This document shows positions 1 to 7,647 of a DNA stretch of 64,000 nt, piece after piece. This stretch comes from Granulosicoccus sp964449565. GTDB lineage: Bacteria; Pseudomonadota; Gammaproteobacteria; Granulosicoccales; Granulosicoccaceae. The notes below the pieces were generated by a model, which ran no database searches, was not told the DNA's origin, and worked only from the letters and a program-made list of their open reading frames with translations. The position numbers and the translations under genes are program-made. The DNA lies in the NCBI GenBank assembly GCA_964449565.1, contig CAYUZB010000006.1, positions 1 to 64,000 of the forward strand, in the 5' to 3' direction. Each line of letters begins with the position of its first letter. The stretch's first letter is position 1.

Positions 1-65
1 AAAAACATGTTGTCCACACTTGATCGACAAACGTAAAGCGCGAGTGTTTTTCCATTCGGCGAGTA

Positions 66-254
66 TCAGACTTCAGTTGAATCACTTGACCTGTATGGAT
101 ATGCAAATACCAATGAAGCAAACCCGCCAGTAGCGCAAACTCGCCAAAGTTGATTGCAAAGAGCCGAGGCACCCAGCGCTAGAAAAACTGTTGCATTGTT
201 TCCATCGATGGCAGCAGTGACAATTTTGTTAAATTGATTTACAAAATAATTCAT
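66..254 (-). CDS. Possible small hypothetical protein
   Basis: A 62-codon frame opens with ATG at 254 and is preceded at about 7 nt by AGGGG, a good Shine-Dalgarno match, which is the main reason to list it. The product has one moderately hydrophobic stretch in the middle that could be a short membrane segment. It matches no family I recognise. It is divergent from the broken cupin gene that starts at 329. The rest of 1-328 shows no other supported feature. It could equally be a chance frame. Confidence 0.28.
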   Translation of the reverse strand: MNYFVNQFNKIVTAAIDGNNATVFLALGASALCNQLWRVCATGGFASLVFAYPYRSSDSTEV

Positions 255-328
255 GCGGCAACCCCTCATACAATTATTTGTCGTTAAATTCTCGATAGGC
301 AAACGCTAAACGAGAGTAAACCACCAGG

Positions 329-687
329 ATGGCATTTACACACCGTTCATCTAACCAAATTGCGCCGGTCCAAAAAGATGTCACCGATCTCATTGTAAGC
401 GGAAACCCTGTGCAAACTTCATGGTTACATTTCCCTAGAGTAATGACACTTTTTTGTCAGATCAATGGCAAAGCACCGCAGCTGTGTTTAAAAGGCCAAT
501 GAACGATCAAATTGAGTTTTTCCGCATAGAAGAAGGTGGCGCCAAAATTGTGCTCGGCTATGGTTCGGCTTTCACAGTGAAAGCTGGTGATGGCTTCGTT
601 ATGCAAAACGGCCTGCAGCCGTTTTGGCGTGTGGACGGCATCGTCAAGAAGCCATTTGTCGTTATGAAATCGGCGTCGCCAGCTTAA
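329..687 (+). pseudogene. Frameshifted cupin-domain (DUF861-like) gene
   Basis: Two frames together make one small cupin of the DUF861/ureidoglycine-aminohydrolase-like type. The first runs from ATG 329 and encodes a stretch ending in GNPVQTSWLHFP, the usual lead-in of this family. The second is open from about 439 to 687 and encodes DQWQST, then a strand-rich part with VKAGDGFVM and WRVDGIVKKPFVV, the typical cupin core and end. They are joined only by a frame change between about 436 and 455, a stretch that includes a run of six T at 450-455. The second frame alone can start at TTG 454 but would lack the N-terminal third. This is a disabled gene or a sequencing error. Small cupins of this kind are often encoded beside FAD-dependent amine oxidases, and a relic of one lies at 4827. 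Confidence 0.65.
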
Positions 688-973
688 ATTTAGTGACCCA
701 GTTTGCACTCGCGTTTGGATCCATCGCACCCCTTGGATCCACCACCCCGACACGCGTTTATGTGTAAAAAAATGCAACTTTGGCTTAGGGCGTGATAAAA
801 AATCGAACAGCTCACGCTTTTGCCCTAAATCAACACCGATTTTATGGTCCCTAAACACGGTTTTAGGGAAAAAACCAAGGCCGCGGAGGTACTTTATCCT
901 GCTGGACACAGGAGTCGATACACATTAACCTAGAAAAGCTTAAGGCCCAATATTAATGAGAGCATTATACAAA

Positions 974-1945
974 ATGAAATCTAAACTCAAATCTACTCTG
1001 TTGGCGGCTACTGCGGCTACCGCAATGTCAGCAGCTACCGTTTCACACTCAGCTGATTCAGTAAACGTTGCATTCTTTCTTGAGTGGGCAACTCCTAACA
1101 TGCTTGCCAAGGGTGACAACTCTTATGCCGATGCCATGGGCGTTGACGTTAACTGGGTTGACTTCACTACTGGTACAGCGATGACCGAAGCCATGTTAGC
1201 TGGAGATATCGATATCTCTTACTCACAGGGCCTCGCACCATTCGTTACTGCCATCCAACAGGGCGCGCCTCTGAAGATGGTAGGTATCGCTGTTGTTTAC
1301 ACCGCAAATGATTGCTTCGTAAAGAACGATTTAGGTATTGACTCTTCAAACGCTTCTGAACTAGAAGGAAAAACAGTTGCTGTCCCATTAAACACAATGG
1401 CTGACTTTGCTTTCCGTAAGTATATGTCACACCTTAATGTTGACATCGATACCATGACTATCGTTGATCAAGCTCCACCTGATGGTGCCAAGTCACTAGC
1501 CGATGGCGCTGTAGATATGGCTTGTGTTTTCGGTGGCGTTGCATCATCTGCCGCTGCGGAAGTTGGAACTGCCATTATGTCTAAAGAGCAGAAAGTAGAA
1601 GCAGATATCGGTTCTTTCGATGTTATCTCTGTAACAGAGAAATTCGCCACGGAAGAGCCTGAACTACTTAAAGCCTTCCTGGAAGCAACTGAAGAAGCAA
1701 ACGAAGGCTTCAAAGGCACTGACGAAGAGTTCGCTAAAATTGCTGAAGCTTCTGGTATGGATCTAGAAACCACCAAAACACAGATGGCTGATTTTATTAT
1801 GCCTACTACTCAAGAGCAGCTTGATAACTACTTCAGCGAAGGTGGTACTGCAGCATCTGCCGCTGCATCACTTGGCTTGGTATTCGCTGATGATTCAGAT
1901 GGTTCTGAAATCGCAAAAACTATTGATGGTTCATTCCTTCAGTAA
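974..1945 (+). CDS. tauA: Taurine/sulfonate-type ABC transporter substrate-binding protein
   Basis: Periplasmic binding protein of the TauA/SsuA (NMT1/THI5-like) family. It should capture taurine or a related small organosulfonate for the transporter encoded just downstream. The N-terminus is a classic signal peptide: MKSKLKST, a hydrophobic Ala-rich stretch, then cleavage near HSADS. The mature part has the family pattern of FFLEW near its start, FTTGTAMTEAMLAGDIDI, and a later VDMACVFGG. ATG 974 is preferred because it begins directly at the signal peptide and has GAGAG 11 nt upstream; ATG 956, in frame, would add six residues. The product is 323 residues, normal for the family. The 688-955 stretch upstream holds no gene and presumably contains the promoter. 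Taurine is inferred from family resemblance only. Confidence 0.85.
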   Translation: MKSKLKSTLLAATAATAMSAATVSHSADSVNVAFFLEWATPNMLAKGDNSYADAMGVDVNWVDFTTGTAMTEAMLAGDIDISYSQGLAPFVTAIQQGAPLKMVGIAVVYTANDCFVKNDLGIDSSNASELEGKTVAVPLNTMADFAFRKYMSHLNVDIDTMTIVDQAPPDGAKSLADGAVDMACVFGGVASSAAAEVGTAIMSKEQKVEADIGSFDVISVTEKFATEEPELLKAFLEATEEANEGFKGTDEEFAKIAEASGMDLETTKTQMADFIMPTTQEQLDNYFSEGGTAASAAASLGLVFADDSDGSEIAKTIDGSFLQ

Positions 1946-1970
1946 TTTTTAGGTTGTAACCGTACGATCA

Positions 1971-2004
1971 AACCAGGCCACGCGTTGTGTGGCCTGGTTT
2001 TTTT
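1971..2004 (+). terminator. Intrinsic terminator after tauA
   Basis: A perfect 11-bp stem (AACCAGGCCAC at 1971-1981 with GTGGCCTGGTT at 1989-1999) has a 7-nt loop and runs into a T tract to 2004. It lies 25 nt after the tauA stop and before tauB, so it probably makes the binding protein more abundant than the membrane components, as is common in ABC operons. Confidence 0.88.
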
Positions 2005-2076
2005 ATTGGTAATCGAATGTTTTAAAGCACCCCCTTGTATCAAGCGCTTTTTGTTTAACTACCTACGACTATCACT

Positions 2077-2874
2077 ATGGCAGATCTCGTCTGTGAAGAT
2101 CTCAATATGACGTTTACGAATCCGCAAACCGGGGCGGATGTAGAGGCGTTAAAAGATATTAACTTCACACTTAAAAAAGGGGAATTGCTCTCCGTTCTTG
2201 GCCCATCGGGCTGCGGTAAAACAACGCTGCTCAATTTGCTGGCTGGTTTTTTAATCCCCACGTCCGGCAAAACAACGCTAGGTGAAAACGAAATACATGG
2301 CCCAGGCGTGGAACGCGGCATGGTATTTCAACAGGGCGCCTTGTTTGAATGGCTACCGGTATCAAAAAACGTAGACTACGGCCTGCGTATGAAAAAGATG
2401 CCGGCTAAAGAGAGCGAGCAGCTAGTTGAAAAATGGTTGGACATTGTAGGCTTGCAAGGTTTTGGCAATACCCCCACCTACCAGCTGTCCGGTGGTATGC
2501 AACAACGTGTTGCCTTGGCGCGTTGCCTGGTTAACGATCCGGACCTTATCTTGATGGATGAGCCACTCGGTGCCTTAGATGCATTAACGCGAGAAAAAAT
2601 GCAATCACTGGTGCTGGAGCTTTGGAAAGAGACTGGCAAAACCATCATGATCATTACTCACTCAGTAGAAGAAGCGCTACTACTGGGCGAACGTCTATTC
2701 GTTATGGCACCACGCCCAGGGCGAATATACAAAGAATACAATCTGCCGTTTGCGGAACGTGGGTTAACCGAATCCCTTCGAGACATCAAACAAGATGCAC
2801 ACTTTTCAGATGTACGTGAAGAAATTCTCACGATGATCTGGAATATGGAAGAGGAGATTATGGGTCGTGCTTGA
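2077..2874 (+). CDS. tauB: Taurine/sulfonate-type ABC transporter ATPase
   Basis: Cytoplasmic ATPase subunit of the NitT/TauT class, 265 residues, which powers import with the permease encoded next. Walker A is GPSGCGKT at residues 42-49, the ABC signature LSGGMQQR begins at 137, Walker B LILMDEP is at about 157-163, and the switch histidine lies in ITHSVEEAL. The family stretch GPGVERGMVFQ is present near residue 75. The gene follows the tauA terminator and overlaps the permease gene by 8 nt, so the two are translationally coupled. Taurine specificity is inferred from relatives and from the neighbouring TauA-like protein. Confidence 0.88.
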   Translation: MADLVCEDLNMTFTNPQTGADVEALKDINFTLKKGELLSVLGPSGCGKTTLLNLLAGFLIPTSGKTTLGENEIHGPGVERGMVFQQGALFEWLPVSKNVDYGLRMKKMPAKESEQLVEKWLDIVGLQGFGNTPTYQLSGGMQQRVALARCLVNDPDLILMDEPLGALDALTREKMQSLVLELWKETGKTIMIITHSVEEALLLGERLFVMAPRPGRIYKEYNLPFAERGLTESLRDIKQDAHFSDVREEILTMIWNMEEEIMGRA

Positions 2875-4795
2875 GTGGCTATCAGACAATCGTGCAACCG
2901 TAGCAGCGGTTATCATACTGTTGCTGCTCATTTCATTTATCTCATCAATCTACATTGGCCGCAAACGCCTAGCCGACGCAGAAAAGGAAGCCGTATTCGG
3001 TGACCCGGAACGCACCAAGGGTGGTTGGTATTGGTCGATTTGTGGCGTTTCTGCCCTACTCCTGCTTTGGTTTTATTTTTCCTGGGGCGTTGGTCGTGCT
3101 TACTACCCGATGGCTGCCAACGAGATGTGTCAGGTAGCGAAAATTGAAGAGGCCATGTCGCCAATCAAAGCGACGCTACCTATTGGTTCACGCTACTACA
3201 AATCGACCTTACTCGTTTCTCGAAACGCTGATCAACTAAGAGACTTGATGGTAGCGATTCCGGCAGACGCCTTTAATGAAGCGGAACAAGACGAGCTCTC
3301 ATCAATTGTCGAAGACACTCTCCAGCTGATTGCCAATTCGTCTAATGAAGCGAACATGAGGCCAGAGCTAGCCGGAGAGCTAGAGGCATTGTCATCTGAG
3401 CTCAACGATTTAGCCGAACGTTTAAGTGCAGGCCCAGGTAATTTAGAACCCACCGCTGAAGCACTCGCCCAACCAAAGTGGGGCGTGTCGAATGTCGAGA
3501 TCCCCATATTGCCGATGACGCCCAGAGGGGTGATGTTTGACGAAGCGTCAGTTGAAGCCAAAGCTATCACTGGCCGTTTTCTCAAGATCCGCAACCACAT
3601 TCCCGCCAATGATGAGCTCATTGCAAGCATTGCTGAGCGCATCAAAGCTGTTAAAGCGGCTAGTAAATCAGGTAGCTTCGATGCCGAGGTAGCTGAAGTA
3701 CGTGATGATTACATGAAGGCAGTTGAGCGGATTTTCAAACGCCTAGACGACGGAACGATATTCCCAGCTGCAGCCCTCAGCGGTGTAAATTCTGCTGTCG
3801 AAAATTTAGAAGAAGCGCAGAACAAAGCCCGCGGTGGCTTGCGCGTTGTTGATGCCTTATTTCTACCAGGCGACGGTATTGTAAAATCGAAAACGCAATG
3901 CACTGAGCAAAGTTCTGCTCGCTGGTTGCCAAAACCCACCGACGTGGTTGCCACCTTTGCGAAACTGGCAAACCCTGATCTGGAAAACGGTGGTGGTTAT
4001 CGCGGCTTTACCCTGCTGTGGTGGAAATGGTTACCCATCGCAGACGTAGTGGGCTTCTTGGTACCAGACTGGATTGCCGATGTGATTCCCGGCGACTATG
4101 CCAGCCATGGCCCTGACGGCACAATAACGCCTAACACCAAAGATAAGGTGCTGGCATTTGCGCAAGGTGACACTAACCTTGGCCACATTCCGATGCTCGA
4201 TGGTCACATTTGGGATTCACTATTCCGTGTATTGATGGCGCTGAGCTTAGGTATTTTGCTGGGTGTACCACTGGGCTTGTTTATGGGTATATCAAAGTTC
4301 TTTAAATCGTTCTTTGATCCCTTAATCGAGCTCTATCGCCCAGTACCACCACTTGCGTGGGCACCGCTGATCCTTACTATTTTTGGTATTCAGGACGACG
4401 GTAAGATCTTCCTGCTCTTTATGGTCGCGTTTGCAATCATGGTTATCTCAGCACGTACCGGAGCAATCGGTACACAGCTATCGAAAATCCGAGCAGCGCA
4501 TTCACTAGGCTCCACTGATGGGCAGATTATGCGAAACGTTATCTTGCCAAATGCCCTGCCGGAGATACTCACTGGCATCCGTATATCCGTTGGTGTGTGC
4601 TGGGGTACCTTGGTTGCAGCCGAAATGCTTGCAGGAACCACCGGTGTGGGTTTTATCGAAAACATCGCGCGAACCGTGTCTGACTACGAACTGATTTGGG
4701 TGACCATTTTGATCATGGGCTTATTAGGCCTCTTGTTTGATTTGATCATGCGCTGGATTATCGATAAGACCATCCCATGGCGTGGTAAAGGCTAA
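2867..4795 (+). CDS. tauC: ABC transporter permease with large extra N-terminal domain
   Basis: Inner-membrane permease of the TauC/SsuC (BPD_transp_1) class, but 642 residues instead of the usual 250-280. The GTG start at 2867 is set by GAGGAG at 2851-2856. Residues about 10-30 and 54-76 are two membrane segments. Residues about 77-430 form a mostly hydrophilic, partly helical domain with no family I recognise, probably periplasmic. Residues about 439-642 are the canonical permease with the EAA loop (around RAAHSLGSTDGQIMRN, then LPNALPEIL) that docks onto the ATPase. The extension contains several Glu/Ala-rich helical stretches. It may bind the substrate-binding protein or sense the substrate; that is inference. 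The coupling to tauB and lack of another permease show this is the transporter's channel. Confidence 0.85.
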   Translation: MLEWLSDNRATVAAVIILLLLISFISSIYIGRKRLADAEKEAVFGDPERTKGGWYWSICGVSALLLLWFYFSWGVGRAYYPMAANEMCQVAKIEEAMSPIKATLPIGSRYYKSTLLVSRNADQLRDLMVAIPADAFNEAEQDELSSIVEDTLQLIANSSNEANMRPELAGELEALSSELNDLAERLSAGPGNLEPTAEALAQPKWGVSNVEIPILPMTPRGVMFDEASVEAKAITGRFLKIRNHIPANDELIASIAERIKAVKAASKSGSFDAEVAEVRDDYMKAVERIFKRLDDGTIFPAAALSGVNSAVENLEEAQNKARGGLRVVDALFLPGDGIVKSKTQCTEQSSARWLPKPTDVVATFAKLANPDLENGGGYRGFTLLWWKWLPIADVVGFLVPDWIADVIPGDYASHGPDGTITPNTKDKVLAFAQGDTNLGHIPMLDGHIWDSLFRVLMALSLGILLGVPLGLFMGISKFFKSFFDPLIELYRPVPPLAWAPLILTIFGIQDDGKIFLLFMVAFAIMVISARTGAIGTQLSKIRAAHSLGSTDGQIMRNVILPNALPEILTGIRISVGVCWGTLVAAEMLAGTTGVGFIENIARTVSDYELIWVTILIMGLLGLLFDLIMRWIIDKTIPWRGKG

Positions 4796-4826
4796 TAATT
4801 GCGCCGCACCTACAAGGCATTCGGAT

Positions 4827-5071
4827 ATGGGCACACCCAACATTTCTGAATTCCTTGTGGGCTGCGACGGCAACACCCGGCCGGTCAGCCGTTCCTCTTA
4901 CACGAACCCCTAATTACACGAACCTCTAACCGCGGACGTTGCTATCGTTGGCGCCGGGTATCAAGGGTTGCGCACAGTTTTCCAAAAGCGCCATGAGTTA
5001 GATAGTGAGGATTTATGGGCGGTCGCATTGCCGTTAGCCGCGATCACCTACCCCCTATCAACGAGCTCTAA
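4827..5071 (+). pseudogene. Relic of an FAD-dependent oxidoreductase (PuuB/DAO-like)
   Basis: A decayed gene. The frame from ATG 4827 meets a stop (TAA) near 4910 and then continues, in the same frame, into ADVAIVGAGYQGL at 4932-4970, the FAD-binding Rossmann start of DAO-type oxidoreductases such as gamma-glutamylputrescine oxidase. About 50 nt later a different frame encodes GGRIAVSRDHLPPINEL and stops at 5071. That resembles the C-terminal part of the same proteins (GGRxAVTxDHLPxxHEL), normally some 300 residues further on. So the gene has a stop, a large internal deletion and a frame change. With the broken cupin at 329 it suggests that a catabolic locus once surrounded the transporter. 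The family assignment rests on two short motifs recalled from memory. Confidence 0.6.
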
Positions 5072-5094
5072 AAGACTACACCTCACACGCAACC

Positions 5095-5865
5095 TCAGCG
5101 CGAAAAATCCGCATCGCGTTTCTCAACAAACGCGGACATACCTTCACGCTGATCGTCGGATCCGAACAAGGACAAAAAAGCACGGCGTTCGGACGCAAGT
5201 CCTTGTTCAAGCGTCGTATTCGCTGAAGCAAGAACTGACTCTCTGGTTAGAAAAACCGCACTGGCGGAAAGTTGCGCAATGGATTCCGCCACGTTTTGAG
5301 TTTCTTGACGAAATTCAGCGAGCGGAATAACACGCGACACAAGACCACTTCGCTCTGCCTCCTCCGCATCCATCATACGCCCCGTCAGACACATCTCCAT
5401 GGCTTTGGCAGCACCAACAAGACGAGTAAGACGCTGTGTTCCACCCAGACCCGGCATGGTACCAATGCGAATTTCCGGCTGACCAAATCGGGCGTTGTCA
5501 GCCGCGAGGATGAAATCACACATCATGGCAACTTCGCAGCCACCCCCAAGCGCATAGCCGGCTACGGCCGCAATCTTCGGTTTTCGGCATTGCGCAATAC
5601 AATTCCAACCGCCCAGAAAATCATCTTTCAAGGCATCGAGGTAATCGATATCAAGCATTTCCTTAATATCGGCCCCAGCTGCAAAAGCCTTGTCAGATCC
5701 CGTCAGTACAATCACTCGGACCTCGTCATCGGCCTCCCATTGTGCAAATACAGCCGCTACCTCATCAAGCATCTCGGCGTTCAATGCGTTCATTGCATCA
5801 GCTCTATCCAAGGTCAAGGTAGCAACATGATTCGTGATCGAGGTCTTGAGAGTTTGATAAGCCAT
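5095..5865 (-). CDS. Enoyl-CoA hydratase (crotonase family)
   Basis: Hydrates trans-2-enoyl-CoA to 3-hydroxyacyl-CoA in fatty acid or branched-chain amino acid breakdown. It is a 256-residue crotonase with both catalytic glutamates of true hydratases: E111 in LGGGCEVAM and E131 in FGQPEIRIG. The oxyanion-hole region FAAGADIKEM is at 61-70 and GLGGTQRL at 139-146. The start is placed at ATG 5865 (MAYQTLK) because the family begins there. In-frame ATG codons at 5880 and 5952 would add residues without homology. It is divergent from the DUF952 gene at 5973. Nearby 3-hydroxyisobutyryl-CoA hydrolase suggests a role in valine or short-chain acyl-CoA catabolism. Confidence 0.9.
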   Translation of the reverse strand: MAYQTLKTSITNHVATLTLDRADAMNALNAEMLDEVAAVFAQWEADDEVRVIVLTGSDKAFAAGADIKEMLDIDYLDALKDDFLGGWNCIAQCRKPKIAAVAGYALGGGCEVAMMCDFILAADNARFGQPEIRIGTMPGLGGTQRLTRLVGAAKAMEMCLTGRMMDAEEAERSGLVSRVIPLAEFRQETQNVAESIAQLSASAVFLTRESVLASANTTLEQGLASERRAFLSLFGSDDQREGMSAFVEKRDADFSR

Positions 5866-5972
5866 TGGCGGTAATTCCATCGATAAGTTCAGACCATCCT
5901 CACAGGGCAAGCACACCTCGTCAAGTAGGCTCTGGTAGCATGCCCATTTCATATTCAGGTGAGCCGGGATTC

Positions 5973-6329
5973 ATGAGCGCCTCGTCCTCGATTTTCCACG
6001 TTGCCAACACACGTGACTGGCTGCAGGCCAAGTATGACGGTGAGAGCTATCAGTGTGCGTCACTCGAATTCGAATCATTCATTCACTGTTGTGAAAGCCA
6101 ACAACTCGCTGGTGTCGTTCAAAGATACTACGAAGGAGTCGATGACTTGACCCTGCTGATGATCGATCCGGATAAATTGACTGCTGCCTTGATTCGGGAA
6201 AATACTGTCGGTGGCAGCGAACTATTCCCTCATGTATACGGACCACTGGATCTGGCGGCTATTATTTCCGCGACTAATTTCGATATCGGATCCACGGAAA
6301 GAATAGCGATCGAAGACTCAAGCGAATAA
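5973..6329 (+). CDS. DUF952 family protein
   Basis: Small protein of 118 residues matching DUF952 throughout: IFHVANTRDWLQAK at the start, FIHCCESQQLAGV in the middle, then LLMIDPDKL and GGSELFPHVYGPLDLAAI near the end. The family is widespread and cytoplasmic; its biochemical function is unknown to me. ATG 5973 is chosen because homology begins a few residues later; longer in-frame starts (5940, 5865) would run antisense into the neighbouring hydratase. It is 92 nt upstream of the HIBYL-CoA hydrolase gene on the same strand and may be co-transcribed with it. Confidence 0.82.
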   Translation: MSASSSIFHVANTRDWLQAKYDGESYQCASLEFESFIHCCESQQLAGVVQRYYEGVDDLTLLMIDPDKLTAALIRENTVGGSELFPHVYGPLDLAAIISATNFDIGSTERIAIEDSSE

Positions 6330-6420
6330 TGGTACCGAAAGTTTCAAACATCCAGCTCACCCCGGAATCAACAGGTCGCTGAATCAGTACTCCGTTCAAC
6401 GCAATCAAACGAAACATTCC

Positions 6421-7389
6421 ATGGACATCAATACACATCAGCGCAGACGCATCGGGTACCTGACACTCGACAAACCCGCGACATTGAACGCCTTGACCGA
6501 GTCCATGATAGATGAGCTCACCGAAGGCCTGCAACGTTTTGAAGCAGAGGATAGTGTCGAGGCGGTGGTAATCAATTCCAGCTCTTCACGTGCCTTTTGT
6601 GCTGGTGGAGATATGAAACGTATTCGGGAATTGTCGCTAAACAACGACAAGAAGGCGATCGATTCGTTCTTCGAAAAAGAATACGCCTTGAATCTCGCAA
6701 TCGCCGAATGCAGTAAACCCTTCATCGCCATCATTGATGGTGTAGCCATGGGCGGTGGTTTGGGCTTGTCAGTACATGGTAGTCATCGGATTGTTACTGA
6801 ACGTGCAGTAATGGCAATGCCAGAAACACGTATCGGTTTTTTCCCCGATGTCGGTGGCAGTTTCTTCCTGCCAGCGCTTGTCGCAAATGCGGGACGTTGG
6901 CTTGCCATGACAGCCGCACCCGTCCGCGGTGATGAAACCGTGTTAGTCGGCCTCGGCACGCACTTCATTGATTCAATCCATCTGGAAAACTTGCTACTTG
7001 AGCTTGAAAACTCGGACAACGTGGCTGTCAGCACTATTGTCGACAAGCTGTCAGAAACGCGCAGCAATCCGGAATTCCTGCAATTACTGGAACACCGATC
7101 CCGCTGGTTTTCACATCAGTCTGTTGCTGATATTCGAGCCGCTTTGCGGCAAGCTCAGCCAAGTAATGAAGATGCCGCCTATTTGCTCAAGCTTCTGGAC
7201 GAGGCCTCTCCCTATTCCATCGCAACGACGTTGGACTTATTCGCAAAAACACAAGGTCTACCGCTCGAGAATTGTCTGAAACACGAAAAGACCGCCTCGA
7301 TGGAGGCGGCCTTTCATCCGGATTTCATAGAAGGTGTGCGAGCTGTGCTGGTCGACAAGGACCGGAACCCACAGTGGCAATCAAGCTGA
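6421..7389 (+). CDS. 3-hydroxyisobutyryl-CoA hydrolase
   Basis: Crotonase-fold thioesterase that releases 3-hydroxyisobutyrate from its CoA ester in valine degradation. It has 322 residues, slightly shorter than many relatives. Diagnostic stretches are FCAGGDMKRI near 59-68, VAMGGGLGLS near 108-117, and MPETRIGFFPDVGGSFF, which places E135 and D143 at the spacing of the catalytic Glu/Asp pair of human HIBCH. The closing HPDFIEGVRAVLVDKD is also typical. It follows the DUF952 gene and converges on the acyl-CoA dehydrogenase gene across a repeat and scaffold gap. A specialised enoyl-CoA isomerase is less likely given the HIBCH-type motifs. Confidence 0.87.
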   Translation: MDINTHQRRRIGYLTLDKPATLNALTESMIDELTEGLQRFEAEDSVEAVVINSSSSRAFCAGGDMKRIRELSLNNDKKAIDSFFEKEYALNLAIAECSKPFIAIIDGVAMGGGLGLSVHGSHRIVTERAVMAMPETRIGFFPDVGGSFFLPALVANAGRWLAMTAAPVRGDETVLVGLGTHFIDSIHLENLLLELENSDNVAVSTIVDKLSETRSNPEFLQLLEHRSRWFSHQSVADIRAALRQAQPSNEDAAYLLKLLDEASPYSIATTLDLFAKTQGLPLENCLKHEKTASMEAAFHPDFIEGVRAVLVDKDRNPQWQSS

Positions 7390-7394
7390 TGGCC

Positions 7395-7436
7395 GCACTT
7401 CGCACTTCGCACTTCGCACTTCGCACTTCGCACTTC
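7395..7436. repeat. Tandem heptamer repeat, six copies of GCACTTC
   Basis: Six perfect head-to-tail copies of GCACTTC begin 5 nt after the hydrolase stop codon. Three further copies follow the N run at 7570. This simple repeat probably broke the assembly. It sits between convergent genes and has no spacer structure. A 16-nt near-palindrome (AATGGCT, AC, AGCCATT) at about 7627-7642 follows the second block and could help terminate transcription of the convergent genes. Confidence 0.9.
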
Positions 7437-7469
7437 GCCAGATGCTTGCACGTACTTTTGGTACAGGCC

Positions 7470-7569
7470 NNNNNNNNNNNNNNNNNNNNNNNNNNNNNNN
7501 NNNNNNNNNNNNNNNNNNNNNNNNNNNNNNNNNNNNNNNNNNNNNNNNNNNNNNNNNNNNNNNNNNNNN
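7470..7569. other. Scaffold gap of 100 N
   Basis: Exactly 100 N. The 55 bases before it (7415-7469) are identical to the 55 after it (7570-7624), so the two contig ends probably overlap and nothing may be missing. No coding sequence is interrupted here. Confidence 0.95.
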
Positions 7570-7647
7570 CGCACTTCGCACTTCGCACTTCGCCAGATGC
7601 TTGCACGTACTTTTGGTACAGGCCGCAATGGCTACAGCCATTGACAG

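Noticed and set aside
457..909. Open frame of 150 codons on the minus strand
   Set aside because: Overlaps the cupin remnant antisense and shows no recognisable protein features.
5272..5874. Open frame of 200 codons on the plus strand
   Set aside because: Antisense to the enoyl-CoA hydratase gene; composition reflects the mirror of the real frame.
7395..7624. Heptamer array considered as CRISPR
   Set aside because: Units are 7 nt with no spacers.
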